Assembly: GCA_027489065.1 (NCBI GenBank)
Contig: JAIYAM010000007.1
Location: 1 to 44,280, forward strand
Reading direction: 5' to 3'
Source of the DNA: Erythrobacteraceae bacterium
Lineage (GTDB): Bacteria > Pseudomonadota > Alphaproteobacteria > Sphingomonadales > Sphingomonadaceae
Length of the DNA: 44,280 nucleotides
Numbering within the stretch: the stretch's first letter is position 1; each line of letters opens with the position of its first letter. This document shows positions 1-6,656 of this stretch, one piece after another. The notes beneath the pieces are model-generated. The model made no database searches. It was given only the letters and a program-made list of their open reading frames with translations, and was not told the DNA's origin. The position numbers and the translations under genes are program-made.

Positions 1-633
1 ACCTACGGCACCACCATCCACGGCCTCAAGGACCGCGGCCATATCAAGGCGGGTGACACCGTGCTGATCCTCGGCGCGGCGGGCGGCGTGGGGCTTTCGG
101 CGGTGGAACTCGCCAAGGCCTTCGGTGCGCGCGTGGTCGCCGCCGTCTCGTCCGAAGCCAAGGGCGAAGTCGCGAAGCAGGCCGGGGCCGACGAAGTGGT
201 GATCTACCCCCGCGAAGCGATGGACAAGGACGCCTCCAAGGCGCTCGCCGAGGCCTTCAAGAAGGCCTGCGGCCCCGAAGGCGCGAACATCGTCTACGAC
301 ATCGTCGGCGGGCAATATTCCGAGCCTGCGCTGCGCGCCATCGCCTGGGAGGGCCGCTTCCTCGTGGTCGGCTTCCCGGCCGGGATCGCCAAGATGCCGC
401 TCAATCTCACGCTGCTGAAGTCCTGCGACATCTGCGGGGTGTTCTGGGGTGCCTTCACCGCACGCGAGCCCGAAGCCTTCCGCGCGCAGGTCGACGAGCT
501 CTTCGCGCTGATGCAGGCAGGCAAGATCGACCCGCTGGTCTCCGAAACCTTCCCCCTCGCCCGCGCGGGCGATGCCATTGCCAAGCTCGAAGCCCGCGAG
601 GCGGTCGGCAAGCTCGTGGTGACAATGGATTAG
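1..633 (+). CDS. NADPH:quinone oxidoreductase / zinc-type alcohol dehydrogenase-like protein (5' partial)
   Basis: The reading frame is open from base 1, so the N-terminal catalytic (GroES-like) domain lies outside the window; 210 residues are visible. The retained part is the nucleotide-binding Rossmann domain of the medium-chain dehydrogenase/reductase superfamily: a strand then GAAGGVG (AxGxxG-type NADPH motif), followed by KAFGARVVAAVSS and QAGADEVV, the usual nucleotide-specificity region. No zinc-ligand cysteines are visible here, which favours the quinone-oxidoreductase branch (NADPH-dependent reduction of quinones or enones in the cytosol). The substrate cannot be told. It ends 98 bp before the next gene, which has its own ribosome binding site. 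Confidence 0.85.
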   Translation, partial: TYGTTIHGLKDRGHIKAGDTVLILGAAGGVGLSAVELAKAFGARVVAAVSSEAKGEVAKQAGADEVVIYPREAMDKDASKALAEAFKKACGPEGANIVYDIVGGQYSEPALRAIAWEGRFLVVGFPAGIAKMPLNLTLLKSCDICGVFWGAFTAREPEAFRAQVDELFALMQAGKIDPLVSETFPLARAGDAIAKLEAREAVGKLVVTMD

Positions 634-731
634 TGTCCCGATTGTTGAGGCGATGGGCGGGTTGGCGCTTGAAGCTATGCGCTGCCCGCTTTATCCCCTC
701 AGCCGGATCGTATCCGAAGGGACACACATAA

Positions 732-1055
732 ATGACCGATTTCAAGGATCGCGAACGGGCCGAGGAAGCCAAGTTCGCGCTCGACAACGAAACCGCGTTC
801 CGCATCGCTGCGCGCCGCAACCGGCTGCTTGGCGAATGGGCTGCGGGGCTGATGAAGCTCACCCCCGAGGAGACCGACGCCTACCGCAAGGCGGTGGTGC
901 AGGCCGATTTCGAGGAATCGGGTGACGAGGACGTGGTGCGCAAGCTGCTCGGCGATCTCACTGCGGCCCAGACCGACGTGACCGAGGCGGACATTCGCGC
1001 GAAGCTCGAGGAAATGACCATCGAATCGCGCCGCCAGCTGCTCGGCGGGGTGTAA
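732..1055 (+). CDS. DUF1476 protein (F1-ATPase inhibitor zeta-type)
   Basis: A 107-residue charged, all-helical protein beginning MTDFKDRERAEEAKFALDNE, which fits the DUF1476 family. Members in Paracoccus are the zeta subunit, an inhibitor of the F1Fo-ATP synthase that blocks ATP hydrolysis through its N-terminal helix. The start is the ATG at 732, preceded by GAAGGGA about 8 bp upstream. It lies 4 bp upstream of bolA and is probably co-transcribed with bolA and the glutaredoxin; this trio is common in alphaproteobacteria. The inhibitor role is known for a few species only and is inferred here. Confidence 0.85.
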   Translation: MTDFKDRERAEEAKFALDNETAFRIAARRNRLLGEWAAGLMKLTPEETDAYRKAVVQADFEESGDEDVVRKLLGDLTAAQTDVTEADIRAKLEEMTIESRRQLLGGV

Positions 1056-1059
1056 CGCC

Positions 1060-1293
1060 ATGCCGATGAGCGCGCACGACATCGAGGCCGCCATCCTCGC
1101 CGCCCTTCCCGGCGCCACCGTCGAACTCAGGGACCTGGCGGGCGACGACGATCACTGGGCAGCGACCGTCACCGCGCCGCAATTTGCCGGGCTGAGCCGG
1201 GTCGCGCAGCACAAGCTCGTCTATGCCGCGCTCGGCGGGCGCATGGGCGGCGTGCTGCACGCCTTGCAAGTCACCACCGTGGTCCCCACGTAA
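1060..1293 (+). CDS. BolA family protein
   Basis: A 77-residue protein spanning one BolA domain: start [19 protein letters not shown], a middle [10 protein letters not shown] and the conserved C-terminal segment [15 protein letters not shown], containing the conserved histidine used with CGFS glutaredoxins to bind a [2Fe-2S] cluster. The next gene is such a monothiol glutaredoxin, 37 bp downstream, so the pair probably acts in iron-sulfur cluster handling or iron sensing. It begins 4 bp after the DUF1476 stop codon, consistent with one operon. Length and domain limits are normal for the short BolA/IbaG type. Confidence 0.9.
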   Translation: MPMSAHDIEAAILAALPGATVELRDLAGDDDHWAATVTAPQFAGLSRVAQHKLVYAALGGRMGGVLHALQVTTVVPT

Positions 1294-1330
1294 GTTTCAC
1301 CAATTCTTCAAGTCAGGGGCGCCAGCCAAG

Positions 1331-1666
1331 ATGACCGACATCAATTCGCGCATTTCCGATCTCGTGACCGCCAATGACGTGGTGCTGTTCATGAAGGGCA
1401 CGCCGCTGTTCCCGCAATGCGGCTTTTCCAGCAAGGCGATCGCGATCCTCGAGCATTGCGGCGTCGCCTATGAGACGGTCGACGTGCTGCAGGACATGGA
1501 AATCCGTCAGGGCATCAAGGCCTTCTCGGACTGGCCGACGATCCCGCAGCTCTACGTCAAGGGCGAGTTCGTCGGCGGCAGCGACATCATGATGGAAATG
1601 TTCGAGGCGGGCGAGCTGCAACAGCTGTTCGACGAGAGCGGCGCGGTGAAGGTTTCCGGCTCCTGA
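1331..1666 (+). CDS. grxD: Grx4-family monothiol glutaredoxin
   Basis: A 111-residue monothiol glutaredoxin with the CGFS active site at residues 30-33 (FPQCGFSSK), the glutathione-binding [19 protein letters not shown] segment, and the usual length for the Grx4/GrxD type. These proteins bind a glutathione-ligated [2Fe-2S] cluster as dimers or with BolA and pass clusters to other proteins. The frame stays open upstream, but the start ATG at 1331 matches family length, while the longer version would include the bolA tail in another frame. It is the last gene of the DUF1476-bolA-grxD unit and is followed by a hairpin. Confidence 0.93.
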   Translation: MTDINSRISDLVTANDVVLFMKGTPLFPQCGFSSKAIAILEHCGVAYETVDVLQDMEIRQGIKAFSDWPTIPQLYVKGEFVGGSDIMMEMFEAGELQQLFDESGAVKVSGS

Positions 1667-1673
1667 GTTCGCG

Positions 1674-1697
1674 CGCACCCGCTCTTGCGCGGGTGCG
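1674..1697 (+). terminator. Hairpin after the glutaredoxin gene
   Basis: A perfect 9-bp stem (CGCACCCGC / GCGGGTGCG) with a 6-nt loop starts 7 bp after the glutaredoxin stop codon. No T-run follows, so it may be a 3'-end stabiliser or weak terminator instead of a full intrinsic terminator. Confidence 0.5.
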
Positions 1698-1839
1698 GCC
1701 TTCTCGCCTGAGGCGCGGCATGGCTCCGCGGTCGGTCCGGTTTTGCAAGACGGCAGTTTCTCTGGGTCTGCGTCGACAGGCGTAAGCCGGCGCTCGCGGT
1801 GCTCCAGAGCGCCCTTAGACCCCCTCTAGACCCCTGTTA

Positions 1840-1862
1840 GCGGGCCTTTGCCCCGCCTTTTT
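1840..1862 (+). terminator. Putative intrinsic terminator
   Basis: Stem GCGGG / CCCGC (1840-1844 with 1852-1856) followed by CCTTTTTG, the form of a short Rho-independent terminator on the plus strand. No gene is annotated immediately upstream, so it may end a transcript reading through grxD or an unannotated small RNA. Confidence 0.4.
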
Positions 1863-1877
1863 GCGCTCCAATGGCGA

Positions 1878-1893
1878 TGTTTCACGTGAAGCA
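1878..1893. promoter_or_regulatory. parS-like ParB-binding site (one mismatch)
   Basis: TGTTTCACGTGAAGCA differs at one position from the palindrome TGTTTCACGTGAAACA, the centromere-like site bound by chromosomal ParB. It lies in intergenic DNA, as is common for parS. A perfect copy lies about 10.3 kb away inside virB6. Together they suggest a chromosomal partition locus near the replication origin. Confidence 0.75.
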
Positions 1894-1935
1894 TTTTCCG
1901 GATCGGGGATCGTCCTGCAACTTGCCGCTGAATCA

Positions 1936-1972
1936 AAAAAGCGCTCCGCAGGACCAGTGCGGAGCGCTTTTT
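1936..1972. terminator. Strong bidirectional intrinsic terminator
   Basis: A perfect 15-bp inverted repeat (AAAAAGCGCTCCGCA at 1936-1950, its complement at 1958-1972) with a 7-nt loop. It has a T-run on each strand, so it can terminate transcription in both directions. There is no adjacent gene on the minus strand; it may shield the parS region or end an unannotated transcript. Confidence 0.85.
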
Positions 1973-2218
1973 CTTGATCGGGGAGTCGCTGCCCGAGACC
2001 AGTGGGGCGGCGCCTCTCGTTGAAGACCATTAGGACCGCCGCATACTATGCACAGCCTGTGCCAAACTCGCGAAAGCACGCAAATCCGGGGTTTTTGATG
2101 GACCTGCACCCGAGGCGCGCGCTGAAGTTGTAAAGCAGCCCGACACTTCCTGTCCAAACCGGCAGGAGCGCGCCTTGGCACTTGGCAAGCGCCTGCCGCA
2201 AGGCCATCCTTTGCCGCA

Positions 2219-3001
2219 ATGACCAGCGAATCCGGCCCTCAGGGCATCCCCGCCGCAACCATCATCATCTTCCGCAACGCCTCCGAAGGCGGCGCGCCCG
2301 AAGTGCTGATGACCGTCCGCTCGCGCACAATGTCCTTCGCCGGCGGAATGGCGGTATTTCCCGGCGGGCGGGTGGATCCGGCCGATTATGCCCTCGGCGA
2401 AACGGTCGCTTCCCAACACGGCCTCGCCCCGGACGAGGCTGCCCACCAGATCGCCGCAGTGCGCGAAACGCTCGAGGAGACGGGGCTCGCGCTCGGGCTG
2501 GCGGGCGACATAACAGCCGAGCGAGCCGCCGCCGCACGGCAAATGCTGACGCAGACCGAGGCCCTCGCCCCCGTGCTCGAGGCGTTCGACTGGCGGCTCG
2601 ACCTCGCCCAGATCACGCCTTTCGCGCGCTGGTTCCCGAAGAACGAGGCCATCGCCCGGGTCTATGACACGCGATTCTACCTCGCCGACCTCGGCACCGG
2701 CGCGGTCGAGGTTTCGATCGATCATACTGAAAACACACGCTTGTTCTGGACCTCGGCGCAAGGCGCACTCGAGGCGGCAGAGCGCGGCGACATAAAGCTG
2801 ATCTTCCCCACCCGCCGCAATCTTGAACGCCTTGCGCTGTTCGCGAGCTACGAGGAGGCCCGCGCCCAGGCCGAAGCGATCCCCGTGCGCACGATCATGC
2901 CGCGCGTGGTCGAACAGGACGGCAAGCCGTGGCTGACGATCCTCAGCGACGCGGGTTATCCGGTCACCGCCGAACTGCTCGAGACCGTCGCCCGGGGATA
3001 A
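2219..3001 (+). CDS. NUDIX hydrolase (NUDT8/NUDT19-like)
   Basis: A 260-residue protein of the NUDIX superfamily, which hydrolyses nucleoside diphosphates linked to another group X. The N-terminal part has MSFAGGMAVFPGGRVDPAD, the FPGG element before the Nudix helix, and the Nudix box ends RETLEETGLALG. One extra residue seems to lie between the first Glu and the REUxEE part, as in the longer NUDT19-like/CoA-diphosphatase-related members. The C-terminal half carries the extended region of that subgroup. Substrate is unknown; acyl-CoA or nucleotide-sugar hydrolysis is possible. The start ATG at 2219 has no clear Shine-Dalgarno. Confidence 0.85.
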   Translation: MTSESGPQGIPAATIIIFRNASEGGAPEVLMTVRSRTMSFAGGMAVFPGGRVDPADYALGETVASQHGLAPDEAAHQIAAVRETLEETGLALGLAGDITAERAAAARQMLTQTEALAPVLEAFDWRLDLAQITPFARWFPKNEAIARVYDTRFYLADLGTGAVEVSIDHTENTRLFWTSAQGALEAAERGDIKLIFPTRRNLERLALFASYEEARAQAEAIPVRTIMPRVVEQDGKPWLTILSDAGYPVTAELLETVARG

Positions 3002-3238
3002 GGCGCGCAGGGGTGTGAGGCCGGCGGCGTGACGCCTCCTCTTGACCTGCGGCGGCGGGCGGTTATTCCCGGCAGCAACGGGGTCAAGCAACCTCCCGTC
3101 CAAGCGCGTCAGCGCTCAAGTGTTGCCTCGTCGGGCAGCGGTTTCGTGGCCTGAATTTTGCGAGGTAAACCGGACGTGATTTCCCCATCCAGCACGACCT
3201 TCCTGTTCTAGCCGTCGGGCAGTCGCTGTGCTGGCATC

Positions 3239-4093
3239 TCAGGGGCGAGCGGCGGGAGGCTGCGGAGGGGCGGAAGGCCCTTCGACGGCGATTGCTTCCC
3301 GCTCCACCGCTTCGACCGTGCGGGCGAACGGCGTCTGGTCGACCACGATCGCGCCTGCCCGCGGGCGGTCCAGATCGAGGATCACCCCGAAAGCGAGGCT
3401 GACCAGCAGATAGAGGGTCGTCGAGGCGACCCGGTGGCGGGCCCGGGCACCGGCCAGCGCGTAGCCGAGCATGGCTGCCGAGATGATCGCATAGGCGGCG
3501 AGCAGCCAGAGCACACGGGGCGGGAGATGCGCCTGGAGCAGCGCCTGGCGGCGCACCGCGGTGTCCTCGACCGTGTCATACGCGCCGGCCAGCGCCACCT
3601 CCAGCGGGCCTGCCGCGCCTTCGCGCAGCGCGGCGCGGACCTTGTCGGCGATCGGTTCGCGCAAGTCAGCGGCCTTCTGTTCGGCCGCGAGGCGCTCCGG
3701 CCCGTCGGGCATCTGCGCCGCAGCTAATCGCGCGGCGCCATAGGCGGCAAGATCGGCCTTGAGCGACCGCGCCGGTTCCGGCGACAGGCCATCGGCGAGC
3801 ATCGCCAGATAGCCGATCGCGCTCGTCTCCTGGAGCATCAGGTCGCGCCGGTCCTCAAGCCGGTTCAAGGCCATCGAGAACGAAAAACCCATCAGCAGGG
3901 CCAGCAGCCCGAGCACGCCCGAGAGGATGAACCCCTCGTCACTGCCGAGCCCCGCGTCGTCGCCTGCCTTTCGCATCAACCGGGCATGGAGCCGCATGCC
4001 GAGTTCATGCGCGCCGACCATCGCCAGCAGCAGCAACGGCACCACGGCAATGATCGACCATGTCCAGAATGCGTCCAAGATGTCCCCCGTCAT
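3239..4093 (-). CDS. DUF4239-like (bestrophin-like) membrane protein
   Basis: A 284-residue protein with two N-terminal membrane helices (roughly 12-30 and 54-74), a long soluble central helical part (EDRRDLMLQETSAIGYLAMLAD... onward), and two more helices near 195-240. The order, and the motif MALNRLEDRRDLMLQE(T/A)xAIG, fit the DUF4239 (bestrophin-like) family of unknown function. The ATG at 4093 is only 5 nt from the CCA end of tRNA-Arg. An alternative TTG start at 4078 has GGGGGA 5 nt upstream and loses only five residues. The C-terminus is proline/alanine-rich. Confidence 0.75.
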   Translation of the reverse strand: MTGDILDAFWTWSIIAVVPLLLLAMVGAHELGMRLHARLMRKAGDDAGLGSDEGFILSGVLGLLALLMGFSFSMALNRLEDRRDLMLQETSAIGYLAMLADGLSPEPARSLKADLAAYGAARLAAAQMPDGPERLAAEQKAADLREPIADKVRAALREGAAGPLEVALAGAYDTVEDTAVRRQALLQAHLPPRVLWLLAAYAIISAAMLGYALAGARARHRVASTTLYLLVSLAFGVILDLDRPRAGAIVVDQTPFARTVEAVEREAIAVEGPSAPPQPPAARP

Positions 4094-4098
4094 CCGGC

Positions 4099-4175
4099 TG
4101 GCGCGCCCGGCAGGACTCGAACCTGCTGCCTCAAGATTAGAAGTCTCGCGCTCTATCCAGATGAGCTACGGGCGC
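4099..4175 (-). tRNA. tRNA-Arg (anticodon UCU)
   Basis: All parts of a tRNA cloverleaf can be folded on the minus strand: acceptor GCGCCCG/CGGGCGC, D stem GCTC/GAGC, anticodon stem CGAGA/TCTTG around loop CTTCTAA (anticodon TCT, reading AGA), T arm GCAGG-TTCGAGT-CCTGC. Discriminator G is followed by an encoded CCA. The gene is 77 nt including CCA. The DUF4239 gene begins 5 nt downstream, so both may share one transcript. Confidence 0.95.
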
Positions 4176-4236
4176 GCGCCGGGCACGCCAATAGCGCGCT
4201 TTGCGCGCCAAGGGAATCGCGCTAACCCGTCCGGCG

Positions 4237-5130
4237 ATGGAAAACACCGCTTCAGCCGACCAGCCGCTCGATCCTGCTGCCGCTTTCGACCTCGACCCGA
4301 ACGACGGCATCGTCGCGACCAGCCGCGCGCCGGTCGTGTTCCGCCATTACGACCTCGTCATGGCGGCCTTCGTGGCGATCCTGCTGCTCTCGAACATCAT
4401 CGGCGCGGCCAAGCTGACCTTCGTCGAAGTGCCGTTCTGGCCCGAGGGATGGTGGCCCGCTCCCGAGGGCAACTTCATCTACGGAGCGGGGATCCTGTTC
4501 TTCCCGCTGGGATATGTGATCGGCGACGTGCTGACCGAGATCTACGGCTTCGCCAAGGCCCGCCGCGTGATCTGGGTGGGCACGGCGGCGATGCTGTTCC
4601 TGGCCTTCATGAGCTATGTCGTCACCGCCCTGCCGCCCTTCGCCGGCTGGGAATGCGCGGCCAGCGGCTTCGGCGGACCCCGCCCGATCACCGCCACCGC
4701 CGACGCGGCCATCACCGGCGGCGCGATCTGCCAAGGCAGCTACGAAAGCGTGTTCGGCAGCACCTGGCGCATCGTCGTCGCCTCGATCACCGCCTTCTGG
4801 GCCGGCGAGTTCGTCAACTCCTTCGTCATGGCCAAGATGAAGGTCTGGACCAAGGGCCGCGCGCTGTGGACCCGCACCATCGGTTCGACCTTCGTCGGGC
4901 AGGGCGTGGACAGCCTGATCTTCTACCCCGTGGCCTTCTACGGCATCTGGACCACCAATGCGGTGCTGACCGTGATGGTAACCAACTGGGCGCTGAAGGT
5001 CGTTTGGGAGGCGGTGCTGACCCCGGTGACCTATGTGGTCGTGAACAAGCTTAAGGCGGCGGAAGGCGTCGACCTGTTCGACCTCGATACCGACTTCTCG
5101 CCCTTCGGGAGCAGCCGGAGCAAGGCCTAG
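4237..5130 (+). CDS. Queuosine precursor transporter (YhhQ/VUT family)
   Basis: A 297-residue integral membrane protein with about six hydrophobic helices. RHYDLVMAAFVAILLLSNIIGAAKL and FPLGYVIGDVLTEIYGFAKARRVIW are typical of the YhhQ family (DUF165/VUT), which imports 7-cyano- or 7-aminomethyl-7-deazaguanine for queuosine tRNA modification. The ATG at 4237 fits the family N-terminus better than the TTG at 4201, which would start close to the divergent tRNA promoter. The roughly 40-residue hydrophilic N-terminus is longer than in E. coli YhhQ. It converges on ppx, and the two stop codons share the tetranucleotide CTAG. Confidence 0.88.
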   Translation: MENTASADQPLDPAAAFDLDPNDGIVATSRAPVVFRHYDLVMAAFVAILLLSNIIGAAKLTFVEVPFWPEGWWPAPEGNFIYGAGILFFPLGYVIGDVLTEIYGFAKARRVIWVGTAAMLFLAFMSYVVTALPPFAGWECAASGFGGPRPITATADAAITGGAICQGSYESVFGSTWRIVVASITAFWAGEFVNSFVMAKMKVWTKGRALWTRTIGSTFVGQGVDSLIFYPVAFYGIWTTNAVLTVMVTNWALKVVWEAVLTPVTYVVVNKLKAAEGVDLFDLDTDFSPFGSSRSKA

Positions 5131-6656
5131 CGGACGATCTCCGGCACCACGTCGACCCGCCAGCCCAGGCCGAGGCGCCCTGCGAGGAGCTTCATGTCCT
5201 TCTCAGTCGGCTGGCCGAACAGCGCCTCGTGACTTTTCGCAAGTTCGAGCACCAGCGCGCCGTCCTTCACCACCAGCCGGCTCGCTTCGAGCGAGCGCTG
5301 CGATTGCCCGCCAAGGCGGCGGGCAAGCCGCAGGGCAAGGCCCCAGCGCACCGCTTCCTCGATCGCCTCGTCGCTGGCCAGCGCGCGGACCTCGGAAGGC
5401 AGCGCGAGCTGGTTACCGTTCGCCGCGATCGCCGCAGCGAGCATCGCCCGGCCCACGCCGTCGATGCCGACCCAGCGCTTGTGCAGCGCCCAGTTGATTG
5501 CCTGGGGCAGGCGGATGTTGGGCTCGATCTGCATCGCGGCGAGTGACAGCATCGTCGCGGCCAGCCGCAGCCGCTCCGAGCCGTGCTCGCGCGCAGGGGC
5601 GGCGTCCAATGTCCAGGCGGCCATGCGCGTCGCCAGCGTGGGCTGGGTGCCTCGCTCGGCAGCGAACACGCCGACCCCGGCGAGCAGCGGGTCCTGCGCG
5701 CGGGTGTGTTCGGGCAGGCGATCGTAAAGGAGCCCCTCGCGCAGACCCCAGGACGAGAACACCACCTCCTCCGGCGCAAGCCGGGCGAGCAGCGCCTGAA
5801 GCAGGACCGCGGCATCAGGGAGCTTTTCGGCGCGCATCGCGGAAAGCCGCTCGCGGCCCTTGAGCGCATCGCTGTCGCTGCCGGCCAGGGCGACAGCGAG
5901 CGCCTGCGCCGCGGCGGCGTCGAGCGCGAAGCCGTGCGGATCGCTCAGCGGGTGACCGCGCGCGGCCATGGCATAGACCGCCATCGCCCGCCACGTGCCG
6001 CCGACGAGGTAGAGCGCGCCGTTGGTCGCCGGCGGATGCCCCGACAGGTCCCAGCCCGCCTTGCGGATCGCCTTGTCGAGCGACTTCTTCATCTCCGCCC
6101 GGCCGCGCTTGCGATGATCAGGCAGGCGCAGCGTGCCCAGCGGCAGCGTGCTCGCGCCCTCGGTCGCACCCTTGGCAACCCGCACCAGCTCGAGGCTCCC
6201 GCCGCCCAGGTCCGCAACGATCCCGCGCGCCGCGGGGAAGGCGCCGATCACGCCGTGTGCGCTGAGCAGCGCCTCCTCCTCACCAGAGATCACGCGGGGA
6301 ATGAGCCCCAGCGAGCGCAGCTCGGCGACAAACTCCGGGCCATTGGCCGCATCGCGCACGGCCGCGGTGGCGACGGTCTCGATATCCCTGACCCCGAGAT
6401 CGTCGAGCAGCAGGGCGAACCGCTTGAGACCGCGCAGCGCCATGGCCATCGCTTCATCGGCGAGCCGTCCGGTAGCGGCGATCTCGCGGCCGAGCTTGGC
6501 GGTCACCTTCTCGTTGAGCAGCACCGTGGGCGCGCGCATCGTCCCGCCATAGACCACGAGGCGCACCGTGTTCGAGCCGATGTCGATGATCGCCCGCTCG
6601 CCCGTGCTCCCGCCTGCTCCACCATCGCGGCTTTCGCGCCGCCTGCGCCAGATCAT
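5127..6656 (-). CDS. ppx: Exopolyphosphatase / guanosine pentaphosphatase (Ppx/GppA)
   Basis: A 509-residue protein of the ASKHA fold that removes terminal phosphates from polyphosphate (or from pppGpp). The phosphate-1 motif AIIDIGSNTVRLVVY is near residue 20, the second motif is GIVADLGGGSLELV, and the acidic EEEALLS segment precedes it. The C-terminal helical half (from about residue 310) is the usual Ppx extension. The ATG at 6656 overlaps the ppk stop as ATGA, so the two are translationally coupled. Opposite activities in one operon are common and allow control of polyphosphate level. Ppx and GppA cannot be separated on sequence alone. Confidence 0.92.
   Translation of the reverse strand: MIWRRRRESRDGGAGGSTGERAIIDIGSNTVRLVVYGGTMRAPTVLLNEKVTAKLGREIAATGRLADEAMAMALRGLKRFALLLDDLGVRDIETVATAAVRDAANGPEFVAELRSLGLIPRVISGEEEALLSAHGVIGAFPAARGIVADLGGGSLELVRVAKGATEGASTLPLGTLRLPDHRKRGRAEMKKSLDKAIRKAGWDLSGHPPATNGALYLVGGTWRAMAVYAMAARGHPLSDPHGFALDAAAAQALAVALAGSDSDALKGRERLSAMRAEKLPDAAVLLQALLARLAPEEVVFSSWGLREGLLYDRLPEHTRAQDPLLAGVGVFAAERGTQPTLATRMAAWTLDAAPAREHGSERLRLAATMLSLAAMQIEPNIRLPQAINWALHKRWVGIDGVGRAMLAAAIAANGNQLALPSEVRALASDEAIEEAVRWGLALRLARRLGGQSQRSLEASRLVVKDGALVLELAKSHEALFGQPTEKDMKLLAGRLGLGWRVDVVPEIVR

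Larger units (their letters stand above)
1667..2218. other. Gene-free stretch between grxD and the NUDIX gene
   Basis: About 550 bp with no convincing coding region. It holds the post-grxD hairpin, a second hairpin with a T-run, a near-consensus parS palindrome and a strong bidirectional terminator. Nothing recognisable was found in 1700-1835 or 1985-2218 apart from the probable NUDIX promoter region. Short open frames here have no family resemblance and no ribosome binding site. Confidence 0.6.

Noticed and set aside
1815..2030. 71-codon minus-strand frame in the grxD-NUDIX gap
   Set aside because: It spans a strong terminator and the parS-like site, has no ribosome binding site and resembles nothing known.
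4099..4175. tRNA-Arg as an integration (att) site
   Set aside because: No integrase gene and no direct repeat of the tRNA end were seen in the window.
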